Shown: one piece after another, positions 46,255 through 56,092 of the stretch
Position numbering within the stretch: position 1 is the stretch's first letter
Layout: each line of letters opens with the position of its first letter
Source: Amborella trichopoda
Lineage: Eukaryota; Streptophyta; Magnoliopsida; Amborellales; Amborellaceae
Length of the DNA stretch: 64,000 nucleotides
Assembly (NCBI RefSeq): GCF_000471905.2
Contig: NW_006494943.1
Coordinates: 1,978,119 to 2,042,118 of the forward strand
Direction of reading: 5' to 3'
Program-made: the position numbers and the translations under genes
The notes under the pieces: model-generated
Database searches by the model: none
What the model saw: only the letters and a program-made list of their open reading frames with translations
Told to the model about the DNA's origin: nothing

Positions 46255-46325
46255 CACCGTGGAGTAGTGAAATATATAATTTTTTGAAATATATAATTTT
46301 TGGAATATATAATTTTTTGAGTTTT
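46255..46325. repeat. Short tandem repeat of GAAATATATAATTTTTT
   Basis: Three consecutive units of about 18 bp. Confidence 0.85.
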
Positions 46326-46379
46326 TTTTTTTAAACACTCAAACCCGCCAAAACTGGAACCAGTTCTAATTTGACTCGA

Positions 46380-46790
46380 CTGATATTGCATTCACTGGAA
46401 TAGAGGAAATTTATTGGTATCAAACTTTAGAATCAAAATAGATAAGTGAGGGAGATAACAACACAAAATACATCAATGCCATTGCCTACTGAAGAAGTGT
46501 ATCTAATAACATTCAAGGATTCTCAATCCAAAATGTTCATGTGGAAGATTGAGTAGCAAAAGAGAATGCAATTATAGATCATTTTAAAAAATATCCTGCA
46601 CTTCAGAACGACGACTACCTTTCCACATAAATAAAGTGCCCTTTAAAAAGCTTTTTGAAAGCCAAAGTTTGGATTTGGAAAGGCCCTTTACCTATGAAGA
46701 GATTAGGAGGGTTGTCTTTATCCTTTATAGAGATAAAGCTCCACGCCAGATGGATATCCCCTACCTTCTATCACAACCGTTGGGATTTAT
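46380..46790 (+). mobile_element. LINE relic, region before the reverse transcriptase
   Basis: The degraded + strand translation includes E(E)IYWYQTLESK then ISEGDNNTKYINAIA, matching the plant LINE linker E.YWKQ.SR..WL.EGD.NTK.FH. At 46660-46750, LERPFTYEEIRRVVFILYRD precedes KAPRQMD (usually KAPGPDG). Stops interrupt it and the catalytic domain is missing. Confidence 0.7.
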
Positions 46791-48002
46791 TAATGTAAAA
46801 CCTCATTCGGTTATTACGAAAACCATTCATAGGCAGGCTTCGCATGGGGAATCCCAGTACAAAAAAGAAACTCACCTTTCTTTGGCAAAAATTGGGCATT
46901 GTTCCAAATGGTGGCAATACTCTAAGAGCTTGGAACAACCAACTTACCCACAGTAGAACAAAAAGGTTGGATTATGCTCAATGGAATCCTTCTCATTTAT
47001 CTCGTTCCCTTCTTTTCAAATGATCAAAAACAGTAATCTGAGGCAACTCAGTCAATTATTTCTACATGTATGATAGTTAAAACTTAATGGATCCATCCCA
47101 TTTACCCACGTGAGATAGCAACAAGGGAAAAGCAGTTCAACAATGCGTAGTATGAAGGAACATGGGTTGGGAACCAGTCTAGGATTGAATATAATTCACC
47201 AAGAGTAATTTGAACAAGATATACAACAAAAATCATTCAGAGCCCAATGAAGTAGAAAAACTACATTCTTGTGGTGTAATACAGAGGCAGCACTGGAATT
47301 TAGGAGAACGCCTGGCAATGGGCAGGCCCAGTATGCCCAATTACATTTTAGATGATCGATGTGTAGACAGGAACTGGCCTAGCCCAGCCATGAACTGACA
47401 AGCTGGGGCCTAGCCCAATACGAATCCAGGAAGACCACTTTAGAGCAGGCCCAACCCTTCAGGGCACAAATGTTGGCCCAACACCAGGTTGGGGAACCCG
47501 GCCCATCACCATGCCTACTTAGGATGTAGTATTAAAATCTTCAACACCTCAACCAATCAAGTTCACACTTCAAATCCTATTATAAAGACCATCTTATTTG
47601 CATATATTACGTTTTAAAATAAATCTAAGCTTCGAACACCATTCAGGGCAAGGTACAACTTAGATGCTATGTGAGAAGATAAATTGATGTTGTTAACATA
47701 GAAATCAGTTAAAGTATTGTATTCCAAAACAGGTCAACAAAGAACGAACTTTTATGTGACCTGGGGTCAATTCCACAAAGAACACGAGAAGGCAAGTCAT
47801 GTCATTCATCAGTCACTAACAGCAAATCATGACCAGTTCCCCTTGAACAAGAAAACAATAAATAATGAATAACTAATAAAAAAGAAAAACATGGTATATG
47901 CATTTGTAATTGGAATATACAAACATCAATGATCATAAATGAGTATTCCAAACATCTATGATCATAAATGAAATGCTTGGTCTGAAGTCTCAAGCATAAG
48001 CA
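46791..48002. other. Intergenic DNA with a GGCC-rich patch
   Basis: No gene. At about 47310-47520 the sequence is dense in GGGC(A/C)(G/T)GCCC-type words (GGGCAGGCCCAG, GGGGCCTAGCCCAA, GCAGGCCCAAC, TTGGCCCAAC), suggesting a degenerate palindromic repeat. Confidence 0.4.
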
Positions 48003-48234
48003 TATTCAGCATTCTTCTGAAGCTCTCTGTTGATCACCCAAATAATGCTTCTCTTGTCTCAATAGAGATATTTCTTCATCCAATGTATACTGAAACTCCA
48101 TACTGTCTTGAAATTCATTCACATCCTTATAGTAATCTTCTTGATCGGCAAGAAGGTGTACTTCTACTGAAACTGGTGTCAATCATAGCCTTCACTATTC
48201 CCATTAAGAGGATCAAAGTTTTTCATGGAAGCCT
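48003..48234 (-). pseudogene. Possible exon of an unknown gene remnant
   Basis: The minus strand shows a good splice acceptor (TTTCACATTCCACAG at about 48234) followed by an open stretch encoding ASMKNFDPLNGNSEGYD and then a stop. In another frame a 53-residue acidic stretch includes YYKDVNEFQDSMEFQYTL and EEISLLRQEKHYLGDQQ, resembling a coiled coil. No family is recognised. It could be a decayed exon or a captured gene fragment; chance is also possible. Confidence 0.3.
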
Positions 48235-48542
48235 GTGGAATGTGAAACTTTGAAAGCAGGATTATTATGAAAAGGGAACCATACTGTACTTCTTATACAA
48301 GTTCTATACATATCTTTAGCTACAAGTCTCAATTTATTAATCTGGTCTTCTTAACCTCAAGCATCATCGACGAAAAAAAAGAACTCAAAGTTTTGTGATT
48401 ACTCTGCCATACCAAAACAATCAACCAGAGATCAAAAGAGAATGACGTAAAAGAAAAAGAGAAGAAAAATAACTCTCTCCTAAACTATAATGATGAAAAA
48501 CATAAGACATCAATACTAGTAAAGATGGGAACATACGATGGG

Positions 48543-49036
48543 AAATGTGTTAAAAATAAGTTTGATTATGTTCAAGGGTATTTTGGGTATTAGATTTAAA
48601 TGTAAGGGACATTTTGGAAAAGCTATGTTAAGGGTAATTTTGGAATGATGTAAAAGAATTGTGTGGAGTTCTTAGGTCACAATTCCAAGATTGAGAGAGA
48701 GGAATTCCAAGATTGAGAGAGAAGAGTCCCAAGATTGAGAGAGAGGAGTCCAAAGCATGCAATGCATGCAAATTTGAATTGGGAATAAGTGAAGTCTAGA
48801 ATTTTTTTTAATAATTTTGTAATTTCATCCATGCATATAAGTTGTCAGTTATGAGTGGGAAAACATCACTAGAATGGTGTAGAAAGAGTCTAGAAAACTC
48901 CTAAGTGGTTTATATATATATATGTACCATGTTTTTGTACAAGAAGAGTGAAGAAATTGCGTTGAATTGAGCTCTTTTGTGTGCATAACTGCAAATTCAA
49001 AGTAAGCTTTCTTCCTCCCTATTTTCTAACAAAATG
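48543..49036 (+). mobile_element. Solo LTR with perfect 5-bp TSD
   Basis: The LTR (48548-49031, 484 bp) starts TGTTAAAAATAAG and ends TTTTCTAACA, so its tips form the TGTTA/TAACA inverted pair. AAATG flanks it on both sides (48543-48547 and 49032-49036). A TATA-like run (TTTATATATATATATG, about 48910) places the promoter and sets the + orientation. No internal region is present, so it arose by LTR-LTR recombination. Three ~22-bp units (CCAAGATTGAGAGAGA) lie at 48685-48745. Confidence 0.85.
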
Positions 49037-49040
49037 AACC

Positions 49041-49209
49041 TTACAGTGCATCTGCATTGTTCTGGTTGTAAGCTCCTTTTGCTCCCTCCTTTTCTTGCTC
49101 TGCTACCAAGTTAGAGGATTCAGTCATAAACCCTTTGCCCTTTGCTCCAATTTTCTTCCTCCCTACTGCAAATTCTTTAGCCAATTCTGCTAGCTTCCCT
49201 TGCTTGAGC
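49041..49209 (-). pseudogene. Possible exon of an unknown gene remnant, upstream part
   Basis: The minus strand shows a textbook acceptor (TTTTCTTTGATTTGCAG) at 49210, followed by an open frame with LKQGKLAELAKEFAVGRKK and then KGKGFMTESSNL, ending NNADAL. It ends at CTGTAAGG, which can be read either as a stop or as a donor (CT|GTAAGG). The solo LTR inserted only 10 bp away, inside what would be the next intron. The family is not recognised. Confidence 0.35.
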
Positions 49210-49834
49210 TGCAAATCAAAGAAAATATAAAATATAAAACAACAATCACAACAGATAAACAATTGTAAACACGTATTGACAATCTTAAACACCCAACATA
49301 ACCTGGGATTTATCTCGCATGTAAATTCAAGTTATTAGTTGGCTCAAAAATTAAAACTAATACCAAAGCACTACGAACTCTAAGAATAATTGCAAATATT
49401 TCTTAAGTGATATTGAAACCCCTGCGAGAACCCAAAAGCTTCCCACCTCTATAATAGCAAATTCTAACTGAAAACTTAAGAAGCATCAACCGAACAAATT
49501 ATTCAAGTAGAACTGATGGAAAAGAATTTTCATGATTGCAGAAGGAATGTCACGCTATAGAGATAGAGGTGTAGAAAGAGAATAAGCAGGTTTTTAACTC
49601 ATAATGAAGAAGGATTCAAAGAGAGAGAGAGTCACATGAACACCGCTGCTTCTCTCCCACCTTACCTTCTGTCCCATGCTTCTCTCCCTCCCGACCTACT
49701 CTGTGTGTAATGTGTATGGCACGACGCGATGGATTTGGAGAGAGTATAACTAACTCTATGAAACACATGCTGATTTGCTAAGGGAAAGCTGTTGCATGCA
49801 GGGCTGGACTGGATGACTAAAATATGCGGTTCCA
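49210..49834. other. Intergenic DNA with no supported gene
   Basis: No domain or repeat was recognised. If the minus-strand gene remnant is real, earlier exons might lie here, but none could be identified. Confidence 0.35.
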
Positions 49835-49980
49835 AGTATAAAGCATCCATCCATGTAAAATTCATAAAACTAACTGTTCAAATATTTTCTTAATAGAATT
49901 ATTATCTTTAATTTTTTAAAAAACTTCATATTCATGATCTCCTTGTTAGAGATTATGTGTCTTTGAAAATTAAGTCCAAA
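49835..49980. repeat. Distal tail of the CT-array element, third copy
   Basis: TATAAAGCATCC, TAACTGTTCAAATATTTTCTT and CATATTCATGATCTCCTTGTTA match, in order, 18976-19100 downstream of CT-array copy 1. The CT array and head are absent here. Confidence 0.6.
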
Positions 49981-50011
49981 AATCTATCTCAAAATAGATT
50001 TTTAAGACAAA

Positions 50012-50069
50012 AAAAAAGTTTATATAAAGGTAAGGCCCTAAACAATCGAAATACGATGTAGATCAAAAA
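50012..50069 (+). mobile_element. Palindromic-end TIR element, copy J, left part (split by copia)
   Basis: AAGTTTATATAAAGGTAAGG then CCTAAACAATCGAAAT matches the start of the copy at 63651. It continues after the copia element at 58096 with TTCATTAGATGAAGTTGTTT. The copia TSD (AAAAA) sits at the junction. Confidence 0.8.
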
Positions 50070-52075
50070 TGAAAGAAAAACCAATATGATTTTTTACCGG
50101 GGAATAATATATATATATATATTTATCCCTTTTGTTTTGGCAAAAGATTACTTACAAGTGGTCTTATTATAATAACATATACTTCAAAATAAATCAACAA
50201 AATAATAGAACCAATATCTTGAAACTTGATGCCATTGAAAGAACTATTTCTTATGCTTGAGAATATAAATAAGAAATTGCAAGAAATAAAAGTAAAGAGT
50301 GTCGAAGATTACCTCAACCGAGATTATTACACCCCAAACCGAGTCACCACTATCCGATGGCGCGGATCAACGAATTACCTTCAATTTCAACCGGAAAAGC
50401 ATATTTAGGCCAAATCCTACAGTAGAACTATGAACCCCTCTTGATCACAAAACCTTAAGCTTAAGTTCAAACCCTCAAAATCTAATATAGAATATCTCTT
50501 AATTCTACCCAACCCTTAAGCAAGATGAGAGAGAAAGAAAACCTTCTATGTGGTGCGTGCCCCTTAGGTCACCCTAGAGAGAGAGAGAGAGAGATATCCC
50601 AAGAAGTGGGGCGTCCCCCTTAGATTAGGCTAGAGAGAGAGAGGGATGGAACTCTAGGGTTGGGGCGTCCCCCGTATCGCTTTTAGGAGAGAGATGAATT
50701 CCAGAGAGAGAGAGAAGAGAGGTTTTTGGTGTAGAGAACTAAAGTGGGAGGGGATCTCTATTTATAGTGCAAAATAAAGTCTAGGGTTTCTTAGGGTTTT
50801 TCATGGCTTGCCACTTAAGTAAAATTGAACACGAACCGTTGAACAAATGTGACTTGTGCTGTGAGAGATTTGAGTCATCCATTTCATAGATGGGCCATCA
50901 ACATTATGGAATTTTCAAGAACCCTTATCCCCCTTTCCTAAACTATTTTCCCATCAATAAAAATTATCTAACCAAAATATTATGCATTCAATAAAATAGC
51001 ACAAGTCTTCTCATACTTTTACAAGATCTTTCAAAATTATATCAAGTCAAATATTTAGTCAATATATTTCAACTACAAGCCAATCTTTGACTACAAGTCA
51101 AATTTGACCATTTCCAAAATAAAAAAGCTTTTTAAAGAGGGTGGGGCATGCCACCCATGAGAGAGTCTCATGGGCCCACCTTCTAGAACATGGTAGGCGC
51201 ATGCGCACAGTGGACCCCTATGAAATTTCAAATAATTAAAATTAATAAAAGAATTTTTAGAATATTATTTGAACATTTAAACCATTGTAAAATCAATCTC
51301 TTTAATTTTATAAATCCAAATTTTATAAATAAAATATCCAGGGGTTTATAAAAATTCAAATAATAATTCTAAAATAATTTCTATAATAAAATAAACATAA
51401 TTAAATTAATTTGATGGAAAAATAATCAACATAGTTTAGGGATTAAATCAACAATCAAGAGGCACTCCACCTTCAACTCTAAACTACAAATCATACTTGC
51501 TTTATTAGGCCGACCAAGTGTTTCTCATGCCCCACAATCCAAGTAAGGGCTCATTAACATGTCACCAAAGTCTGATCGATGAGTTAAAGGGTCACAATCC
51601 CAGTATGTGGAGCTCAAGTTCTTCCCTAGAGACGGTTCAAGATCACCTAGACCTGTTGCGTATTTCTCGCACATGCATACGTTTCACCCTGAAAGTAGCT
51701 TACTTTCTCAAAATGATCTATCAATATGCATGTCGTGTGATGGTACATGGATAAAGCTTTGACCCCCGTATCTGTAAGCCACCATCACACACAAGGGTCA
51801 CACAGTCCCTCAGCTCATTCATTTGGGAATACTCTGACCTCATCAAGAGATGACCCATTAGAACCCTTATCAGTTTATACTCTATGCCCAAGTAACATGG
51901 GTTTTTTCCAACCGACTGGCCTAGACCTTCAAGTACAGTCTGGTATCTACAAACATTGTTTGCATAGTATAGTCCACGTGGGACCACACTCCCACTGCGT
52001 TCACGTTCTACTATATCAAATGTTTTTATTACAACAATTATTCATAAGGTCTTTAATGACTATATAAACCCAACA
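50070..52075 (-). repeat. Left LTR (3' LTR) of the 50-58 kb copia element
   Basis: It aligns end to end with 56093-58090. It contains the minus-strand TATA box (reverse complement of CTCTATTTATAG at 50756-50767) and the GGGGCGTCCCC repeats near 50600-50680. Confidence 0.9.
50756..50767 (-). promoter_or_regulatory. Retrotransposon TATA box in left LTR
   Basis: The minus strand reads CTATAAATAGAG, a near-ideal TATA box. By position it would be the U3/R boundary signal. The same motif is kept in the right LTR at 56763-56774. Confidence 0.7.
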
Positions 52076-52085
52076 TCTCCCACTT
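52076..52085 (-). other. Polypurine tract of the copia element
   Basis: AAGTGGGAGA on the minus strand lies directly before the 3' LTR start TGTTGGGTTT. Confidence 0.75.
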
Positions 52086-52099
52086 GGCATTTGAAGGCC

Positions 52100-53525
52100 T
52101 TACATTCTCTCCTCCTCACTTTCTCTCTTCCCCATCTCTCTTACATCTCTTACAAAAATATTAGGGGCAACCCCCTTAGCCAGAGGATCTACAATTATCA
52201 AATCTATGGATATATAGCTAATTTCATTATCTCTCAATCTCACTTGATTCCTTAGGTTATAGAAGTACGGTTTAATATGTTTGGAGTTCTTATGAAAATG
52301 ATGCTCCTTAAAAATGCAAACTACCGCTTTGTTGTTGCAGAAAATTTGCATTGCCTCACAACGTATTGGATAAAAGCTAAGCTGATTAAGAAACTTCTTA
52401 ATCCATACGACCTCCTTGGTCGTTAGACAACATGCCACATATTTAGCTTCCATGGTAGATAACGCCACAATATCCTGTTTTTTTTACTTCAAAAAAACTG
52501 CACCCCCTCCAAGCATAAACACATATCCAAATCTAGACTTCGCATCATCTGGATCCTCGAGATAACTTGCATTTGAATATCCTTCTATTGCTATTTCAAT
52601 CCCCCCTTTGTATGTAAGTACATAGTTCATAGTCCCTTTTAAATATCCGAGGATTCTCATAACCGATTTCCCATGCTCTTCTCCAGGATTGTTTTGGAAT
52701 CGGCTGACCAAGCTCATGACGAAAGACAAGTCTGGCCTTGTTCCCGTCATGGTATACATAAGGGATTTAATTGCATTCCTATACGGCATTCTCTCTATGA
52801 CTCTTATATTCATATCTTCCGTAGGACACAATTTATTACTTAGTTTCATCGTTTTGTATATTGGGGTAGACATGGGCTTACAAATATTCATGTCAAACTA
52901 TTCCAGTATCCTCTTGCAGTAGGTTGCTTGGGAAAGTTGGATAGTTTTCTCTCTTCTATTCCTTATTATCTTTATACCCAACACATATGACGCTTCTCCA
53001 AGATCCTTCATATCGAAGTGTTGTACAAGGAAACTTTTTGTCTCTACTACTAGGGCAATCGTGCTATTAACAATTAACATATAAAGAAATAAAATTTACA
53101 TCACTCCCACTGACCTTTTGAAAGATACAATAGTCATCATTATTTATAGAGAACCCTGCAAGAGCAAGGGCCTGTTAGAATTTTATGTATCATTGATGTG
53201 ATGCTTGTTTTAGGTCATAGAGAGATTTATTAAGTTTACAAACTAGATTTCTACTTCCTTTTTTTTCAAATCTGTCAGGTTGGGTCATGTAAATTTCTTT
53301 TTCTAAATCACCATTCAGAAAGGCTGTTTTGACATCCATCTGATAAACCTCAAAATCAAAATGGGCAGCTATAGCTATAAGGATTCGAATAGATGATAAT
53401 TTGACAACAGGGAAAAACGTCTCCTTATAATCTATCGCTTCTTTTTGGGTAAAACCCTTTGTAACCAGCCTAGCTTTATATTTTTTTATTTTCCCTTCTG
53501 AATTCAAAATTTTCATGAAAATCAA
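52100..53525 (-). pseudogene. Copia reverse transcriptase and RNase H remnant
   Basis: Four broken minus-strand frames follow in order. 53190-53525 carries LVTKGFTQKEAIDYKETF and QMDVKTAFLNGDLEKEIYM, the first catalytic block. 52898-53080 carries DMKDLGEASYVLGIKI but has lost the YVDD catalytic pair just before it. 52484-52891 is the RT-RNase H link (YRNAIKSLMY...TRPDL, VSRFQNNPG). 52100-52468 is RNase H (STMEAKYVACCLTTKEVVWI) with the usual EAEY changed to EAKY. Confidence 0.85.
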
Positions 53526-54242
53526 CTTACAACTAATGGCCTTACGTTTTCGAGGTAGAGGTACTAATTCTCATACATGGTCTTGGTTAATAGAAGCATA
53601 TTCATCTCTCATGGCTTCTACCCAGTTTTCTTTTTTAGGAAAGGACAAGGCTTCATGGTAAGTTTTAGGTTGTGTCTGGATTTTCCGCAACTCTATCAAA
53701 ATGTTATCCCAGGAAGACAAATTGTTTCAGGTATAGAGGAGGCCTACTACTTCGATTACTTCGTCTTGGTTTGGGTTCAGGTCCATTTTGTTTAGAGGGT
53801 TTGGGTTCAGGCTCAGGCCTATTGGAAGTTTCAGGTTCAGGTTCTCGAAGCACAGCCTTGTTTCTTGTATCCTTAAAGAAGTCGGCTTGTTTTTGTCTCA
53901 ATCTTGCTTTAAGGAATTCTTCCTCAAAGAAGTGAGCATCGCAACTCTCAATAACCACCTATGTTTCAAGGCTGTAGAATTGATACCCCTTAGCCAATGA
54001 AAATGATCTTGACAGTTTTGGGTTGAAGTTTGGTCCTATTTTTGTGTGGGATGAGAACATGGGTTGAGCAACCCCGAACATTTAGGTGATCAAGGGAGGG
54101 AACACGACTAGTGAATATTTCGTGAGGAGTAAGTGGGGCAGCTTTTATGAGAGTCTAATTATGGATATAACATGCCGTCGACGCGGCTTCTCCGTAAAAG
54201 TCTATGGAAAGACTTGCATACCCCATCATACTCCTTACCATT

Positions 54243-54545
54243 TCAACCAATGTCATACTCCGTCTCTCTGCTACACCAATTTTTTTTTAGAGTATATGGC
54301 ATGATGTACTGATGGATAATTATGTTCTCAACATAGAGTTCTTTAAAAAGTTTAGATGAATATTTCCCCCCTCTATAGGCTCTAAGGACTTTAATTTTCA
54401 AGTTGGTTTGATTCTCTATCTTGGCTTGATATTCTTTGAATTTTTTTAGGGCTTCAGATTTTGTGTTAATAAGATATACATGCCCATATCGCGAGTAGTC
54501 ATATATAAAAGTGATGTAATATCTCTTACCGCTTTTAGTAGACAC
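54243..54545 (-). pseudogene. Copia integrase core remnant
   Basis: The minus-strand frame contains YYITFIYDYSRYGHVYLI (usually FIDDYSR) and VLRAYRGGKYSS (usually LRSDRGGEY). Both changes hit residues conserved in active copies; the second removes the catalytic aspartate region. The frame is lost before the catalytic glutamate. Confidence 0.8.
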
Positions 54546-54960
54546 ATTTATAGGTCTTCATATGTCACTATGAATGATTTCTAACACGCTAGTAGGTCTT
54601 TTTACCTCGGTGGTATGTTTTCTTATTAATTTTCCTTGCATACAAGACTCATACACTTTCGATAATCTCCCTAATAATTTTGAAGAATGCATCTTTTTTC
54701 AATCTTTCCATTCTTTTGAAATTAATGTGTCCTAACATCACATGCCATAGGATAACATCTAATTCATTAGGGGATGAGACATAAGCAACGTTCTCTTTTA
54801 TTTCAATAGCAAATAACCCATCTACAAGTCATCCAGTCATGACAACAGTATTCCCCTTCTTGGCCACCACCTTCTCCCCAATGAAAATGGTCATGAATCC
54901 TGCCATAGACATCTTGGGAACTGAAACCAAGTACTTCCTCATATCAGGAATATAAAATGG

Positions 54961-55268
54961 TTATTTTAGGATCAAGATGCTCCCACTCTTCACCTTCAGC
55001 TCGAAATCTCCAATTTCAAGTACATCAGTTTTCTGATTACCTCCCATGTAGATATGTTGCTCTCCTAGTCCCATGAGAGTAAAAGAACGAAAGCCTTCTT
55101 TGGTGTTTGTGACATGAGCCGTAACTCCCGAGTCAAGACACCAAGAAGTTCCCTTGGGGTCAACCAGCAACATCTCAAAGACCACACAAGGCAGTTCATT
55201 GTTGGTCCCTCCAAATTTGTTGGACCAACAGTTCTTGGCTATGTGGCCTACCTTCTTGCAAACAAAGC
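54961..55268 (-). pseudogene. Copia protease and Gag zinc knuckle remnant
   Basis: 54961-55185 (minus) reads GTSWCLDSGVTAHVTN, with the aspartic protease triad DSG intact. About 55224-55268 (minus) encodes TCFVCKKVGHIAKNC, a complete CCHC zinc knuckle. These are the best-preserved parts of the element. Confidence 0.8.
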
Positions 55269-55452
55269 AAGTCCTGGTCTCTCTCTTTCTTCCTTTGTTT
55301 CCAAAATCTCTCCTTTTGAAGTCTCATCTCTTCTCAAAATTAATTCTACCACTTGCTTTCTTAGGTTTAAAAGAGGAAGAAGATTTTATCATATGTATGG
55401 TTTCCCTTTATGTCCCTGTCAGTACGTGCTTTGAGATCCTCCTTTCTTATTA

Positions 55453-56022
55453 TCATCTGATTGTCGTGATAAGCTCATCCAACTTTGGTGCTTTCCTTCT
55501 GGCCGAAAGCGAGGACACAAAAATTTTCCATGAGTTAGGAAGTGAATTCATGAAATGAATCACTTGCATGGCTTCAGTCAGTTTCTTACTGGTGTCTTCC
55601 ATCTCTCTGACTAGTACACGAAAGATGTGCACATGATTTGTGAATTTAGCATCCTCTGCCATCTTCAATTCATTATACTTTTTCATAGCCATGACTTGTT
55701 TTATGAGAAAGAGATCATCGTACTCTCTCTAGTCTATCAAAGATTCTACTTGCAGTATAAATTGACTCATAAGCATATGAATCAGTTATGACGTACAAAA
55801 TAATATTCTTACATCTCAAGTTCCTCTTCTTCCAAGTGGCATACTCATCTTTGATTGCTTGAGATGAGTCGTCACTTGAACGATGAGGATGACACTCATA
55901 GAGCATCTCATGCAAGTTTTCCTCATAAAAAACACATCGAATCTTTCTTCTCCAAGGGGCATAATTGGTCCCATCGACCTTTCGTTTTTCAGGATTTTAG
56001 AGATGAAGGTATGGGCAGCCAT
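55453..56022 (-). pseudogene. Copia Gag (UBN2-type) remnant
   Basis: Minus-strand frames contain YATWKKRNLRCKNIILYVI, then NELKMAEDAKFTNHVHIFR and VIHFMNSLPNSWKIFVSSL. These phrases match copia Gag of the UBN2 group. Frameshifts separate them. Confidence 0.75.
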
Positions 56023-56080
56023 ATCTTATATTCTCAAGAAAAAATTAGAAAAGGCTCATAATGACAATCAAGTAATTATG

Positions 56081-56092
56081 TTGTGATACCAA
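56081..56092 (-). other. Copia primer-binding site
   Basis: The minus strand reads TTGGTATCACAA; the first eight bases after the leading T (TGGTATCA) match the initiator-Met-tRNA complement. Confidence 0.75.

Noticed and set aside
53577..53958. Overlapping open frames rich in Gly/Phe/Arg or Pro/Glu/Lys
   Set aside because: They lie within the minus-strand copia coding region, in the variable linker between integrase and reverse transcriptase.
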